From NCBI RefSeq assembly GCF_023646285.1, contig NZ_JAMOKX010000002.1, forward strand, positions 1 to 64,000: a stretch of DNA of 64,000 nucleotides, written 5' to 3'. Shown here piece after piece: positions 25,808-34,729 of the stretch (position 1 is the stretch's first letter; each line of letters begins with the position of its first letter). The notes beneath the pieces were generated by a model. That model was not told where the DNA came from. It searched no databases and saw nothing but the letters and a program-made list of their open reading frames with translations. A program made the position numbers and the translations under genes. This stretch comes from Helicobacter colisuis (GTDB lineage Bacteria; Campylobacterota; Campylobacteria; Campylobacterales; Helicobacteraceae).

Positions 25808-26401
25808 CTAACTCATTGTATCAATTTGAAGATTCCCTAGATGAATGGCGTGAGAAAACTCTCGCAAGATTCTTTGGGTTTTGGCATCTTGATTTTTTTG
25901 CATAATATCATTGTAGTTGGAGGAGAGATTCTTATTGTAACTTTTTGTGTAGATTCCATCGAGATGATTGAGATTGTTTTGGAATTCTTGTGCGATTTCC
26001 CCCCATCCCTCTTGTGTAATTCCTAAAAACCATTGAATTTGATTTGATTCTTGGGAGTTTTGTAGAGTCTTTTCTCTTTGTTCCACTCGCTCTACACTTG
26101 CACTTAGATTCCCCGCTCTTGTTAGGATTTGTGCTACAGAGATTTTTTCATTAGGGGACATTCCCGCAGTTACTCTCTCAAAGGCTAAATATTGCTCATC
26201 ACTCATTAACTCTAAGCTTATCATTCCGTAAGTAACACGCTCTTTTTGTAATAATTCCTCATTGTTGTTTTGAAAATCGCTTTCTCTAGATTGTATTTTT
26301 TGAGTAGCACCTATGGTGTTAGAATCGCTAAGTAAGCGATTAGCCTCATTAATAATTCCTCCTAAATTTCCTAGATTCCCTAAACCTTGATTGATTATCA
26401 C
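25808..26401 (-). CDS. Hypothetical protein, helical and soluble
   Basis: I do not recognise this 197-residue protein. It starts at GTG (26399-26401) with Shine-Dalgarno AAGGA 8 bases upstream. It has no signal peptide, membrane helix or cysteine. A glycine/asparagine-rich N-terminus (GLGNLGNLGGIINEANRLL) is followed by predicted helices rich in Gln, Glu and Asn. The rest is hydrophilic with conserved-looking aromatic patches (QIQWFLGITQEGWGEIAQEF). It stands alone, divergent from nusA. The N-terminus resembles proteins exported by flagellar-type secretion only in composition, so no function is proposed. Confidence 0.65.
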   Translation of the reverse strand: MIINQGLGNLGNLGGIINEANRLLSDSNTIGATQKIQSRESDFQNNNEELLQKERVTYGMISLELMSDEQYLAFERVTAGMSPNEKISVAQILTRAGNLSASVERVEQREKTLQNSQESNQIQWFLGITQEGWGEIAQEFQNNLNHLDGIYTKSYNKNLSSNYNDIMQKNQDAKTQRILREFSHAIHLGNLQIDTMS

Positions 26402-26594
26402 TCACAAAATCCTTACAATTTTTTTTGTAAGCAATTCAAGCAAAAATGATTCCAAAAGTTATTTTTAGGCATTCAAAAAAGAAGTTTTTTAAAATTTATT
26501 TTTAGTAAAGCACCTATAAAGGAATTTTAATTTATTATTGCAAATAAAATTTAAGCTTTTGAAATTCTTTCAGGACATTTTTAAGGATAAGGTT

Positions 26595-27707
26595 TTGGAA
26601 AAAATACTAGATATTATTGAGGGAATTTCCTATGAAAAAGGACTCCCTATTGAAAGTGTTATGGAGGTTGTCAAAGAATCGGTTATAAAAGTCGCACAGC
26701 AGACTTTAGATTCAAAGATTCTCTATGATGCAGAAATTAATAAAAAAAATAAAACTTTGCATTTATACCAAGTTATTAGTGTTTGTGGCGATGATGATGA
26801 AACAAAAGAAGACAAAGAACATTACATTCCACTCTCAGAAGCTAGGAAGCATGATGGTGAGATTAAGGTGGGCGATGAATTGCGTTATGAGTTGAGTTTG
26901 GAAAATATGAATCGCAGTGCTGTTAATACGCTATTTAGGGAGCTAGAATTTAGAATCCAAAGATTAGTTGAGACACAATTATTTGACAAATACAAAGCAC
27001 AAATTGGCAAAATTGTCAGTGGAAATGTGGTTAGAATTGATGATCTTGGAAATACTTTTGTGGAGATTGATGAGATTCGGGCTGTTTTGCCTAAAAAGAA
27101 TCGGATTAAAGGTGAGGAGTTTAGAGTTGGTCAAGTTATAGGTGCGGTTTTGAAATATGTGGGGATTGATAAGCAAAATGGTATTAGCATTGAACTTAGT
27201 CGCACCACACCCAAAATGCTTGAAGAGCTTTTAAGGCTAGAAGTTCCAGAAATCAAAGATGGTGAAGTGGAAATTGTGGCTTGTGCGAGAATCCCTGGAG
27301 AGAGAGCAAAAGTTGCTTTAAAAACTGATTCAATGAAAGTTGATCCTGTTGGGGCGACTGTTGGTGTGAAAGGTGTGCGTATCAATGCAGTCTCCAAAGA
27401 GCTAAAAAATGAAAGCATTGATTGTATTGAATTTTCAAACCAACCTGAAATTTATATCGCAAGAGCGCTCTCACCTGCTTTGATTGTGAGCGTTGTAGTG
27501 GAGGATAAAAAGGCTGTTGTAAGTATTTCTAGCGAGCAAAAACCAAAGGCTATTGGTAAAAATGGAATTAATGTGCGTTTGGCTTCTATGCTGACGGGCT
27601 ATGAGATTGAATTAAAAGAAATTGATCATGGCACTTTGGCTGATGGGCAAACAAAAGAGCCTGAAAAAAGTAATTTGGATATTCTTTCTTCTTTATTTAA
27701 AGAATAA
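26595..27707 (+). CDS. nusA: Transcription termination/antitermination factor NusA
   Basis: RNA polymerase-binding factor for pausing, termination and antitermination. The 370-residue protein has the N-terminal RNAP-binding domain (LDIIEGISYEKGLPIESVM), an S1 domain (GKIVSGNVVRIDDLGNTFVE, about residues 135-200) and two KH domains (IPGERAKVALKT, VDPVGATVGVKGVRINAVSKEL and KAIGKNGINVRLASMLTGYEIEL). I chose the TTG at 26595 because AAGGATAAGG lies just upstream and the product then begins like other NusA proteins (MEKILDIIEGI). An in-frame TTG at 26538 would add 19 residues but has no Shine-Dalgarno. No rimP, rbfA or infB lies beside it. Confidence 0.94.
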   Translation: MEKILDIIEGISYEKGLPIESVMEVVKESVIKVAQQTLDSKILYDAEINKKNKTLHLYQVISVCGDDDETKEDKEHYIPLSEARKHDGEIKVGDELRYELSLENMNRSAVNTLFRELEFRIQRLVETQLFDKYKAQIGKIVSGNVVRIDDLGNTFVEIDEIRAVLPKKNRIKGEEFRVGQVIGAVLKYVGIDKQNGISIELSRTTPKMLEELLRLEVPEIKDGEVEIVACARIPGERAKVALKTDSMKVDPVGATVGVKGVRINAVSKELKNESIDCIEFSNQPEIYIARALSPALIVSVVVEDKKAVVSISSEQKPKAIGKNGINVRLASMLTGYEIELKEIDHGTLADGQTKEPEKSNLDILSSLFKE

Positions 27708-27781
27708 GTTTTTACATTATTTTTAAAGGTTTTATGCGCTAGAATCGCATACTAAGACAAAGTATTTTAAGGTTTTTTTAA

Positions 27782-29251
27782 ATGATTAGTTTTATGCAAA
27801 AACACAAAAAGTATCTGGTGATAACTATTTGGGTAAGCACGATTGCTTTTGTTGGTGCTGGTTTTGTGGGTTGGGGGAGTTATGATTTTTCTTCTACAAG
27901 CAATGCCGTAGCAGTTGTAGGGGAGAGTAAAGTTTCTATCAATGAAATGCAACGCGAATATTCTAGACTTTATGGTATTTATAATCAGCTAGTAGGTGGC
28001 ACACTAGATGAAGAACAAGCCAAAAAAATGGGGATTGAAGAACAAGCCCTAAATAATCTAATCGTCAAAGCTTTAATGTTGAATTATGCCTATGATTTGG
28101 GACTAAGAGCAAGTAAAGAAGAGATTATACAAGAAATCACTTCTGCAGAAGCATTTCAAAATAATGGGCAATTTGATGAGCAAGTTTATAAGAAAATCTT
28201 ACAGGAAAATCAGCTTAAACCAAAGGATTTTGAACAGAGCATTAAAGAAAACTTAATCCTAAAAAAACTTGATGCACTTTTAGATATACCACTTACACCC
28301 CTTGAGATAGAGACATTAGGTGCAGTGTATTCTATGGAAGATTTGGTGCATATTCAAGTGATTGATAAAAAAACTATTAATGTTAATCCAAACAATGAAG
28401 AGATTAAACGATACTGGGAAGAAAATAAAGATATTTACCAAACAGAGCGAGGATATGAGATTTCTAGTGTGTTTATTCCTTTAGATTCAGTTAAGATTCA
28501 AGAGAGTAATTTAAAAAGTTATTATGAAGATTTTAAGAATCAATTTTTGGATTCTGAGGGGCAAATAATCCCTTATGAGAAAGCTAGAGAGCAAGTGAGT
28601 GAGAAATATAAAGATGCTCAAGCCCAAAAAGAAGCTCTAAAAGAATATATTGCTTTGCGAAAAAATGAAAATCCTAAGGCAGAAAATTTGATTATTTATG
28701 AAGGAAATGGAGATTATGGTGCGGAGTTTATCAATCTTTTAAGTCAAGCTAAAGATCAAGAAACGCTAAAACCTATTAAAATCACTAAGGATAAGAAAAG
28801 TGGCTATATTACTGCTAAGATAACTAAAATTATACCTAGCAAACCCAAGCCTTATGAAGCAGCACAAGCTAATGCTAGAGAGGATTTTGTTAATGCTGAA
28901 AAAGTGCGCCTTTTAGAAGAGAAAGCTACTCAAAGTCTAGAGTCTTTTAAGGGTGTTGATGTGGGTTATGTTGGTTATGGAGAAACAAAAGCTTTAAAAG
29001 GTTTAACCAAAGAAGAATCGCAGGAATTCATTCAAGAGCTTATGAATAGAAAGGAAGAAAAAGGCTATATTTTGCTAGGAAATAAAGCAATTTTATATAA
29101 AATCTTTGATCAAAGGGTGAAAAATTCTGCTATAATTAGCCAAAATTTAGACTTTCTAATACAAAATGGGGTACAAATTAAAGCAAGAATGGTCGAAAAA
29201 GAATTCTTGGATTATTTATCAAAAACTTATAAAATAGTTAGAAAAATCTAA
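27782..29251 (+). CDS. Membrane-anchored SurA_N/PpiD-like periplasmic chaperone
   Basis: A 489-residue protein with a single N-terminal membrane helix (about residues 13-33, VITIWVSTIAFVGAGFVGW) and a large periplasmic part. The N-terminal domain (VVGESKVSINEMQREYSRLY and EEQALNNLIVKALMLNYA) is typical of SurA/PpiD-like chaperones. I do not see a clear parvulin isomerase motif, so chaperone activity is more likely than catalysis. H. pylori has a similar secreted protein (HP0977) directly before ftsA, the same position as here. It is 8 bases ahead of ftsA. Confidence 0.85.
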   Translation: MISFMQKHKKYLVITIWVSTIAFVGAGFVGWGSYDFSSTSNAVAVVGESKVSINEMQREYSRLYGIYNQLVGGTLDEEQAKKMGIEEQALNNLIVKALMLNYAYDLGLRASKEEIIQEITSAEAFQNNGQFDEQVYKKILQENQLKPKDFEQSIKENLILKKLDALLDIPLTPLEIETLGAVYSMEDLVHIQVIDKKTINVNPNNEEIKRYWEENKDIYQTERGYEISSVFIPLDSVKIQESNLKSYYEDFKNQFLDSEGQIIPYEKAREQVSEKYKDAQAQKEALKEYIALRKNENPKAENLIIYEGNGDYGAEFINLLSQAKDQETLKPIKITKDKKSGYITAKITKIIPSKPKPYEAAQANAREDFVNAEKVRLLEEKATQSLESFKGVDVGYVGYGETKALKGLTKEESQEFIQELMNRKEEKGYILLGNKAILYKIFDQRVKNSAIISQNLDFLIQNGVQIKARMVEKEFLDYLSKTYKIVRKI

Positions 29252-29259
29252 GGAAAATA

Positions 29260-30693
29260 ATGGAGACGAATTATAAAGGAAGCGAATTGGAGCAGGTCAT
29301 ACTAGGAATCGACATAGGTTCTACTAAGATTTGTGCTGTAATTGCAAATTGTAGGGAAGGGATTCCGCATATTATAGGGACTGGATTTCATAAATCGCAA
29401 GGCTTAAAAAAAGGGACAATTACTAATATTGAACAAGCGAGCCGAGCGATTAAAGAGGCCGTCAATGATGCAAAGCGAGTTGCAGGAACAACTAATAACA
29501 AAGCAATTGTTTCAATTTCAGGTGCTTATACCAAAAGCACAGATAATTCTGGAGTTGTGAATATACCTAATAACGAAATTGGAATTAAAGAGATTAATCG
29601 CGCTATTCAAACGGCTCTCTATAATGCAACGATTCCTAATGAATATGAAGTGATTCATATCCTGCCTTATAATTTTAAGCTTGATGATCAAGATTTTATT
29701 GATGATCCTATGGGAATGACAGGAAGCCGATTGGAAGTTTCTGTGCGAATCATTACCGCACAAAAATCTAGTCTAGGAAATCTTAAAAAAGCTATTAAGG
29801 CAGCAGGAATTGAGATACAAAATATTGTGCTTGCTTCTTATGCTTCTTCTATTGCTGTTTTAAGCGAGGATGAGAAAAATCTTGGTGTAGCATGTATTGA
29901 TATGGGTGGAAGCACTTGTGAAATGATGATACATGTTGGAAATTCATTACGCTACAATGACTTTTTGGGGGTAGGTTCTAATCATATTACTAATGATTTG
30001 GCAATGGCATTGCACACACCACAAAGTATTGCAGAACGCGTTAAGATAGAGTATGGCGGATTGTTGAGGGCAGAAGAAGAATCGGGAAATCTAATTGAAA
30101 TACCAAGCATTGGTGGAGATGACAACTCAAAACATCAAGTTTCTCTATCAACTGTGTATAATGTAGTTTATGCGCGAGTGGAAGAAACGCTAATGATTCT
30201 TGAAAAATCATTAGAAAAAAGTAATCTTAAAGAACAGCTTGGAAGTGGGGTTGTCTTAACAGGTGGTATGGTGCAGTTAGAGGGCTTAAGAGAGCTTGCA
30301 TCAGCTTTGTTTGGAATGCCAACAAGGATTGCCAAGCCAGTTGAGATAGATGGACTTTTTACGGATTTAAGGGGTCCGGAGTGTTCTACAGCCATTGGAC
30401 TTATTTTATATGCCTCGGGAAAATATACAAACTATGAAATTGATTCAGAGAAAAGAATCCGTTATTGTAATGAAAAGCTAGAAGAGGGTGTAGGGCATTT
30501 TCACGATGGTATTAATTTGATGAATCCTCTAAGGGATAAAGCACATACGCCTAGCAGTCCTGTTAATAGTATTCCTAAGAGTGCTGCGGACATTAAGCAA
30601 GATCTTTCAGGAATCACAGAGATTAGAAAAATCACTACAAAAAATAACAATATTTTTGTGCAAATTTGGCAAAAACTAACACAAATGTTTTAA
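29260..30693 (+). CDS. ftsA: Cell division protein FtsA
   Basis: Actin-like protein that tethers FtsZ to the membrane. The 477-residue product has phosphate 1 VILGIDIGSTKICAVIA (about residues 13-29), the FtsA-specific subdomain (ISGAYTKSTDNSGVV), phosphate 2 GVACIDMGGSTCEMMIH and the adenosine motif GVVLTGGMVQLEGL. The C-terminal amphipathic helix (NNNIFVQIWQKLTQMF) is the expected membrane target sequence. It is 22 bases from ftsZ. Confidence 0.96.
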   Translation: METNYKGSELEQVILGIDIGSTKICAVIANCREGIPHIIGTGFHKSQGLKKGTITNIEQASRAIKEAVNDAKRVAGTTNNKAIVSISGAYTKSTDNSGVVNIPNNEIGIKEINRAIQTALYNATIPNEYEVIHILPYNFKLDDQDFIDDPMGMTGSRLEVSVRIITAQKSSLGNLKKAIKAAGIEIQNIVLASYASSIAVLSEDEKNLGVACIDMGGSTCEMMIHVGNSLRYNDFLGVGSNHITNDLAMALHTPQSIAERVKIEYGGLLRAEEESGNLIEIPSIGGDDNSKHQVSLSTVYNVVYARVEETLMILEKSLEKSNLKEQLGSGVVLTGGMVQLEGLRELASALFGMPTRIAKPVEIDGLFTDLRGPECSTAIGLILYASGKYTNYEIDSEKRIRYCNEKLEEGVGHFHDGINLMNPLRDKAHTPSSPVNSIPKSAADIKQDLSGITEIRKITTKNNNIFVQIWQKLTQMF

Positions 30694-30715
30694 TTTTGGG
30701 AAGGAGTAGATAAAG

Positions 30716-31876
30716 ATGGTTGATGTTCAAGAAGTAAAACACGATTTTAATGCAAATATCAAGGTAATAGGTGTTGGCGGAGGTGGAAGCAATATGATTG
30801 GGCACCTTATTGCAACAGGCACTTATGATGGGATTGAACTTGCTGTAGCAAATACTGATGCTCAAGCAATTAGCACTTCTTTAGCGCCTGTAAGAATTCA
30901 GCTAGGTGCAAAACTCACCAAAGGTTTAGGAGCAGGCATGAAGCCACAAGTTGGTGAAGATGCAGCTTTAGAGAGTTATGAAGAGTTAAAAAAATTTTTA
31001 GAGGGCACGGATATTGTCTTTATCTCTGCTGGACTTGGTGGAGGAACAGGAACAGGAGCGGCACCTGTAATTGCAAAAGCCGCAAAAGAGGTGGGAGCTT
31101 TAACTGTTTCTATTGTGACTAAACCTTTTAGATGGGAGGGGCGCAAACGATCTGAATTAGCAGAAGAGGGTTATCGGAAGTTAAGAGCAGAGAGTGATTC
31201 TATTGTGGTGATTCCAAATGACAAACTTCTGTCTATTATTGACAAGAATCTTGGTTTAAAAGATAGTTTTAGAATTGTTGATGATGTTCTTGTAAGAGCG
31301 GTTAATGGTGTGAGTGGGGTGATTTTATCACATAGTGCAGGGGATATTAATGTGGATTTTGCTGATGTAAGAACCGTGATGAATCACAAAGGACTTGCCT
31401 TAATGGGTATTGGAGAAGCAAGCGGTGCAGATGCTGCTAAAGAAGCAGTAAAAATTGCCATTGAATCTCCTTTGTTTGATAATATGTCTATTAGTGGTGC
31501 AAAAGGCGTTTTGGTGCTTTTCTATCTTAATCCAGACTATCCAATGACAGAAATTTCTAATGCAATGGATGTGGTTTATGATAGCACTGATCCAGAAGCA
31601 GAAGTTATTTTTGGAACAACTACAGATGCAGCGGTGGAAAGAGATAAAGTAAGAATTACCATTGTGGCAACAGGCTTTGAAAAGGAAACTTCTCAAGCAC
31701 AGACTACAAACAATGATGATAGCTCAACTTTAAAATTGGTAAATCCCAAGGATTTAAGTCAAAAAATCAATCAACAAACTTCGTTGGTGAATGCTAAAAA
31801 GAAAGTAAGTGGTGATGACTTTGCTAATGAAGAATATCTAGAAGTTCCTGCCTTCTTAAGAAGACAAATGGATTAA
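30716..31876 (+). CDS. ftsZ: Cell division GTPase FtsZ
   Basis: Tubulin homologue forming the Z ring. The 386-residue product contains KVIGVGGGGSNMIGHL at the N-terminus, the tubulin signature SAGLGGGTGTGAAPVIAKAAKE (about residues 105-126), VIPNDKLL and GVSGVILSHSAGDINVDFADVRTVM (T7 loop with the catalytic Asp). The C-terminal peptide (EEYLEVPAFLRRQMD) is the FtsA-binding tail. Shine-Dalgarno AAGGAG. It is the last gene of the PpiD-like-ftsA-ftsZ unit. Confidence 0.98.
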   Translation: MVDVQEVKHDFNANIKVIGVGGGGSNMIGHLIATGTYDGIELAVANTDAQAISTSLAPVRIQLGAKLTKGLGAGMKPQVGEDAALESYEELKKFLEGTDIVFISAGLGGGTGTGAAPVIAKAAKEVGALTVSIVTKPFRWEGRKRSELAEEGYRKLRAESDSIVVIPNDKLLSIIDKNLGLKDSFRIVDDVLVRAVNGVSGVILSHSAGDINVDFADVRTVMNHKGLALMGIGEASGADAAKEAVKIAIESPLFDNMSISGAKGVLVLFYLNPDYPMTEISNAMDVVYDSTDPEAEVIFGTTTDAAVERDKVRITIVATGFEKETSQAQTTNNDDSSTLKLVNPKDLSQKINQQTSLVNAKKKVSGDDFANEEYLEVPAFLRRQMD

Positions 31877-31894
31877 AGGAAGTTTTTTCCTTTA
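31874..31894. terminator. Bidirectional hairpin between ftsZ and glmS
   Basis: TAAAGGAA and TTCCTTTA form an 8-bp stem with a GTTTT loop. It overlaps the ftsZ stop codon and the glmS stop codon of the convergent gene, so both genes may use it. Confidence 0.6.
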
Positions 31895-33682
31895 TTCCAC
31901 TGTTACGCTTTTTGCCAAGTTTCTTGGCATATCCACATCATTTCCTAATCTTACAGAAATTTCAAGTGCAAAAATTTGAAGCGCGACCATCATTTCAAAG
32001 AATTCTTCCATATAATGGTGAGATTTGGAAATTTTAATCCAATCATCGCAACCCTCATAATATTCTGCGCTTAATGCGCAAATCATCGCATCTCTAGCGC
32101 TTAATTCTTCAATATTGCTTTTGATTTTGTCATAAAGTAAGTTTTTTGGCATTAATGCAACACAGAATAATCCACTATCGGCTAAAGCAATAGGACCATG
32201 TTTCATCTCTCCACTAGGATAACCTTCTGCATGAAGGTAGCTAATTTCTTTGAGTTTGAGAGCCCCTTCAAGCGCAAGAGGATAAAAAATATCTCTCCCA
32301 ATAAAAAAGAATCCATGCCCATGTAAATAGCGCCTGGCAAGTCTTTTGATGCGTTCGTGCATTTTTTTATTAACTTCAGTTAAGCGAGTAGCGTTAATCA
32401 TTGTTTGGGTTTGTTGTTTGCATTCTTCTTTAGAGAGTAGATTTTTGGATTGCGCCAAATAACAAGATAAAATCCACAAAACCATTACTTGTGTAGCAAA
32501 AGCTTTGGTGCTTGCTACCCCTTTTTCGATTCCTGCTCTTGTAAGCAAACAAGCATCACTCTCCCTTACCATACTGCTATTATCAACATTGCAAATACTT
32601 ATGGTTTTTAAATGGTTGTTTTTTGCTAGTTTTAGGGCTTCAAGTGTATCTGCAGTTTCACCACTTTGTGAAATAACAATAAATAGCTCATCTTTGTATA
32701 AAATAGGATTTTTATATCTGAATTCACTTGCAATTTCAACTTTGGTTTTGATTTTTGCTATTCGCTCTAGCAGATAGCTTCCCACAATAGCAGCGTGGTA
32801 GCTTGTCCCACAAGCACAAAGTGTGATGGAAGAAATATTATTGAAATCAAATTGATTAAGTTCTTCAAGGCTAAAGCTATCTTCACTAACTCTCCCCATC
32901 ATAGTTTCTAATAAAACTTTATGTTGCTCATAGATTTCTTTTTCCATAAAGAAAGTAAATCCATCTTTTTGAGCAGAAAGTTTGTCTCCAGTTAGCTTTT
33001 TAATATTATGAAGCATTGAGAAGTTGTGAATATCCATTACACCTAAAGTGTTATCTTCAAGATAGCACACCTCTTTTGCAAGTCCTATTAGTGGAGCATC
33101 TGAGGAGGCAAAAAAGATTTCATCTTTTTCTCCCTTTCCTATGATAAGTGGCGATCCATTTTTGGCGTAAAAAACTTTATCGGGTGCCTTTTTTGTAATC
33201 AATAAGATAGCATAGGCTCCTTTTAAGTTAGCAATGGTTTGTTTAAAAGATTCTAGTGGATCGTCATTTTTTTCTAAGTAGGATTCAAATAAATGCACGA
33301 TGACTTCGGTGTCAGTTTGTGAAATAAAATGATGCCCTTCTTTTTGAAGTATTTCTTTGATGCTTTGGTAATTTTCAATGATTCCATTATGCACAACATT
33401 ACTAAATTTTCCAAAATGAGGGTGCGCATTGGCTTCTGTGGGTTTGCCATGAGTAGCCCAGCGTGTGTGTCCAATGCCCACTCCAAAACCTGTTGAAGTG
33501 AAATTTTCACATTTTCTTTCTAAATTAATGATTTTGCCTACAGTCTTAAAAGTATGTAAAACTCCTTGTGAAAGCACAGAGATTCCAGCAGAATCATAGC
33601 CTCTATATTCTAATTCTTTTAAGCCATTTAGTAAAAGTGATTTTTTTTCATTATTGCCAATGTATCCAACGATTCCACACAT
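31892..33682 (-). CDS. glmS: Glutamine-fructose-6-phosphate aminotransferase
   Basis: Makes glucosamine-6-phosphate for peptidoglycan and lipopolysaccharide. The 596-residue product begins MCGIVGYIG with the Cys2 nucleophile of the class II glutaminase domain, followed by RWATHGKPTEANAHPH and HNGIIENY. Two SIS sugar-isomerase domains follow (CACGTSYHAAIVGSYLLE, ISQSGETADTLEALK and GRDIFYPLALEGALKLKEISY), and the C-terminus is the usual PRNLAKSVTVE. No glmS ribozyme is expected or seen in this phylum. Convergent with ftsZ and 92 bases downstream of porB. Confidence 0.97.
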   Translation of the reverse strand: MCGIVGYIGNNEKKSLLLNGLKELEYRGYDSAGISVLSQGVLHTFKTVGKIINLERKCENFTSTGFGVGIGHTRWATHGKPTEANAHPHFGKFSNVVHNGIIENYQSIKEILQKEGHHFISQTDTEVIVHLFESYLEKNDDPLESFKQTIANLKGAYAILLITKKAPDKVFYAKNGSPLIIGKGEKDEIFFASSDAPLIGLAKEVCYLEDNTLGVMDIHNFSMLHNIKKLTGDKLSAQKDGFTFFMEKEIYEQHKVLLETMMGRVSEDSFSLEELNQFDFNNISSITLCACGTSYHAAIVGSYLLERIAKIKTKVEIASEFRYKNPILYKDELFIVISQSGETADTLEALKLAKNNHLKTISICNVDNSSMVRESDACLLTRAGIEKGVASTKAFATQVMVLWILSCYLAQSKNLLSKEECKQQTQTMINATRLTEVNKKMHERIKRLARRYLHGHGFFFIGRDIFYPLALEGALKLKEISYLHAEGYPSGEMKHGPIALADSGLFCVALMPKNLLYDKIKSNIEELSARDAMICALSAEYYEGCDDWIKISKSHHYMEEFFEMMVALQIFALEISVRLGNDVDMPRNLAKSVTVE

Positions 33683-33774
33683 AATTATTCGCTCCCAAAA
33701 TTAAGTATTTTATTGTGCCATAAAATGTGTAAATATAAGATAAAGAGAGGAAAGACAAGAAAGGGGAAGAGAGG

Positions 33775-34719
33775 CTAAATTTTTGCCTCTTCTCTTCTTT
33801 GAAGGTATTCCCAGCGTTCATTAACATCTTTTTGCCACTGCTCGATAATATGCTCATTTTCAGGTTTAAAAAGATGCTTGAATCTTGCTTGAGCACCAAG
33901 GTAATCACGCACAGGAACGATATTTTTAGGGCGGTAAGTGATTCTTAATTCGCGTCCATTGATGATTTCATAGAGGGGAAAAACTAAAGAATCGGTGGCT
34001 AAATCGCTCATTTCAATGGTTTGATTTGAAGGGAATCTCCATTCTGTGGTGCAGGCACTCATAGCATTGATAAAAGTTGGTCCTTCTGTCTCAATGGCAG
34101 TTTTGATTTTTTTGCTCATATCTTTCCATTTATTAGGGGCGACTTGCGCAACATAAGGAGATCCGTGTGCTGCCATAATAGAAAGTAGATCTTTTTTCTT
34201 GTCTTTTTTTCCGTAGCTAACGCGCCCTGCTGGAGTTGTTGTTGTAGAGGCACCAAGAGGTGTTGATCCACTGCGTTGTCCGCCTGTGTTGGCATACACT
34301 TCATTATCTAGGCAGATATAAGTAAAATCATGCCCTCTCTCAAAACAGCCGCTAATGAATTGAAAACCAATATCATAAGTTGAACCATCTCCCCCAAATG
34401 CTACGAATTTTGGTTCTTTATCGCTATAAAGACGATTTTTTCGCTTTAGGGCTTTATACATTGCCTCTGCACCCGCAATGGCAGTGGAGCTATTTTCAAA
34501 ACCAATGTGAATCCAAGGAACATCCCAAGAAGTGTAAGGATAAACAGCTGTGCTAACCTCTAGACAGCCTGTTGAAGTTGCAATTAATAAAGGATAGTTA
34601 GTAGCATTTAAAACTTCTCGAACAATGATTCCGTGTGCACAGCCCGGACAGAGTAAATTAGCACCTTCAAATCTTTCAGCTGCTTTTGAAAATTGTTTTA
34701 AATTTTTAATCTCACTCAT
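33775..34719 (-). CDS. porB: Pyruvate:ferredoxin/flavodoxin oxidoreductase beta subunit
   Basis: Thiamine pyrophosphate-binding subunit of the four-subunit oxidoreductase that converts pyruvate to acetyl-CoA. The TPP/Mg motif is in FVAFGGDGSTYDIGFQFISG, and cysteines for a [4Fe-4S] cluster are in LLCPGCAHG and further on. The ATG at 34717-34719 (MSEIKNL) has Shine-Dalgarno AAGGAG and gives 314 residues, the size of H. pylori PorB; an upstream in-frame start would overlap porA and lacks a ribosome site. Last gene of porC-porD-porA-porB. Confidence 0.95.
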   Translation of the reverse strand: MSEIKNLKQFSKAAERFEGANLLCPGCAHGIIVREVLNATNYPLLIATSTGCLEVSTAVYPYTSWDVPWIHIGFENSSTAIAGAEAMYKALKRKNRLYSDKEPKFVAFGGDGSTYDIGFQFISGCFERGHDFTYICLDNEVYANTGGQRSGSTPLGASTTTTPAGRVSYGKKDKKKDLLSIMAAHGSPYVAQVAPNKWKDMSKKIKTAIETEGPTFINAMSACTTEWRFPSNQTIEMSDLATDSLVFPLYEIINGRELRITYRPKNIVPVRDYLGAQARFKHLFKPENEHIIEQWQKDVNERWEYLQRREEAKI

Positions 34720-34729
34720 AGTATTCTCC

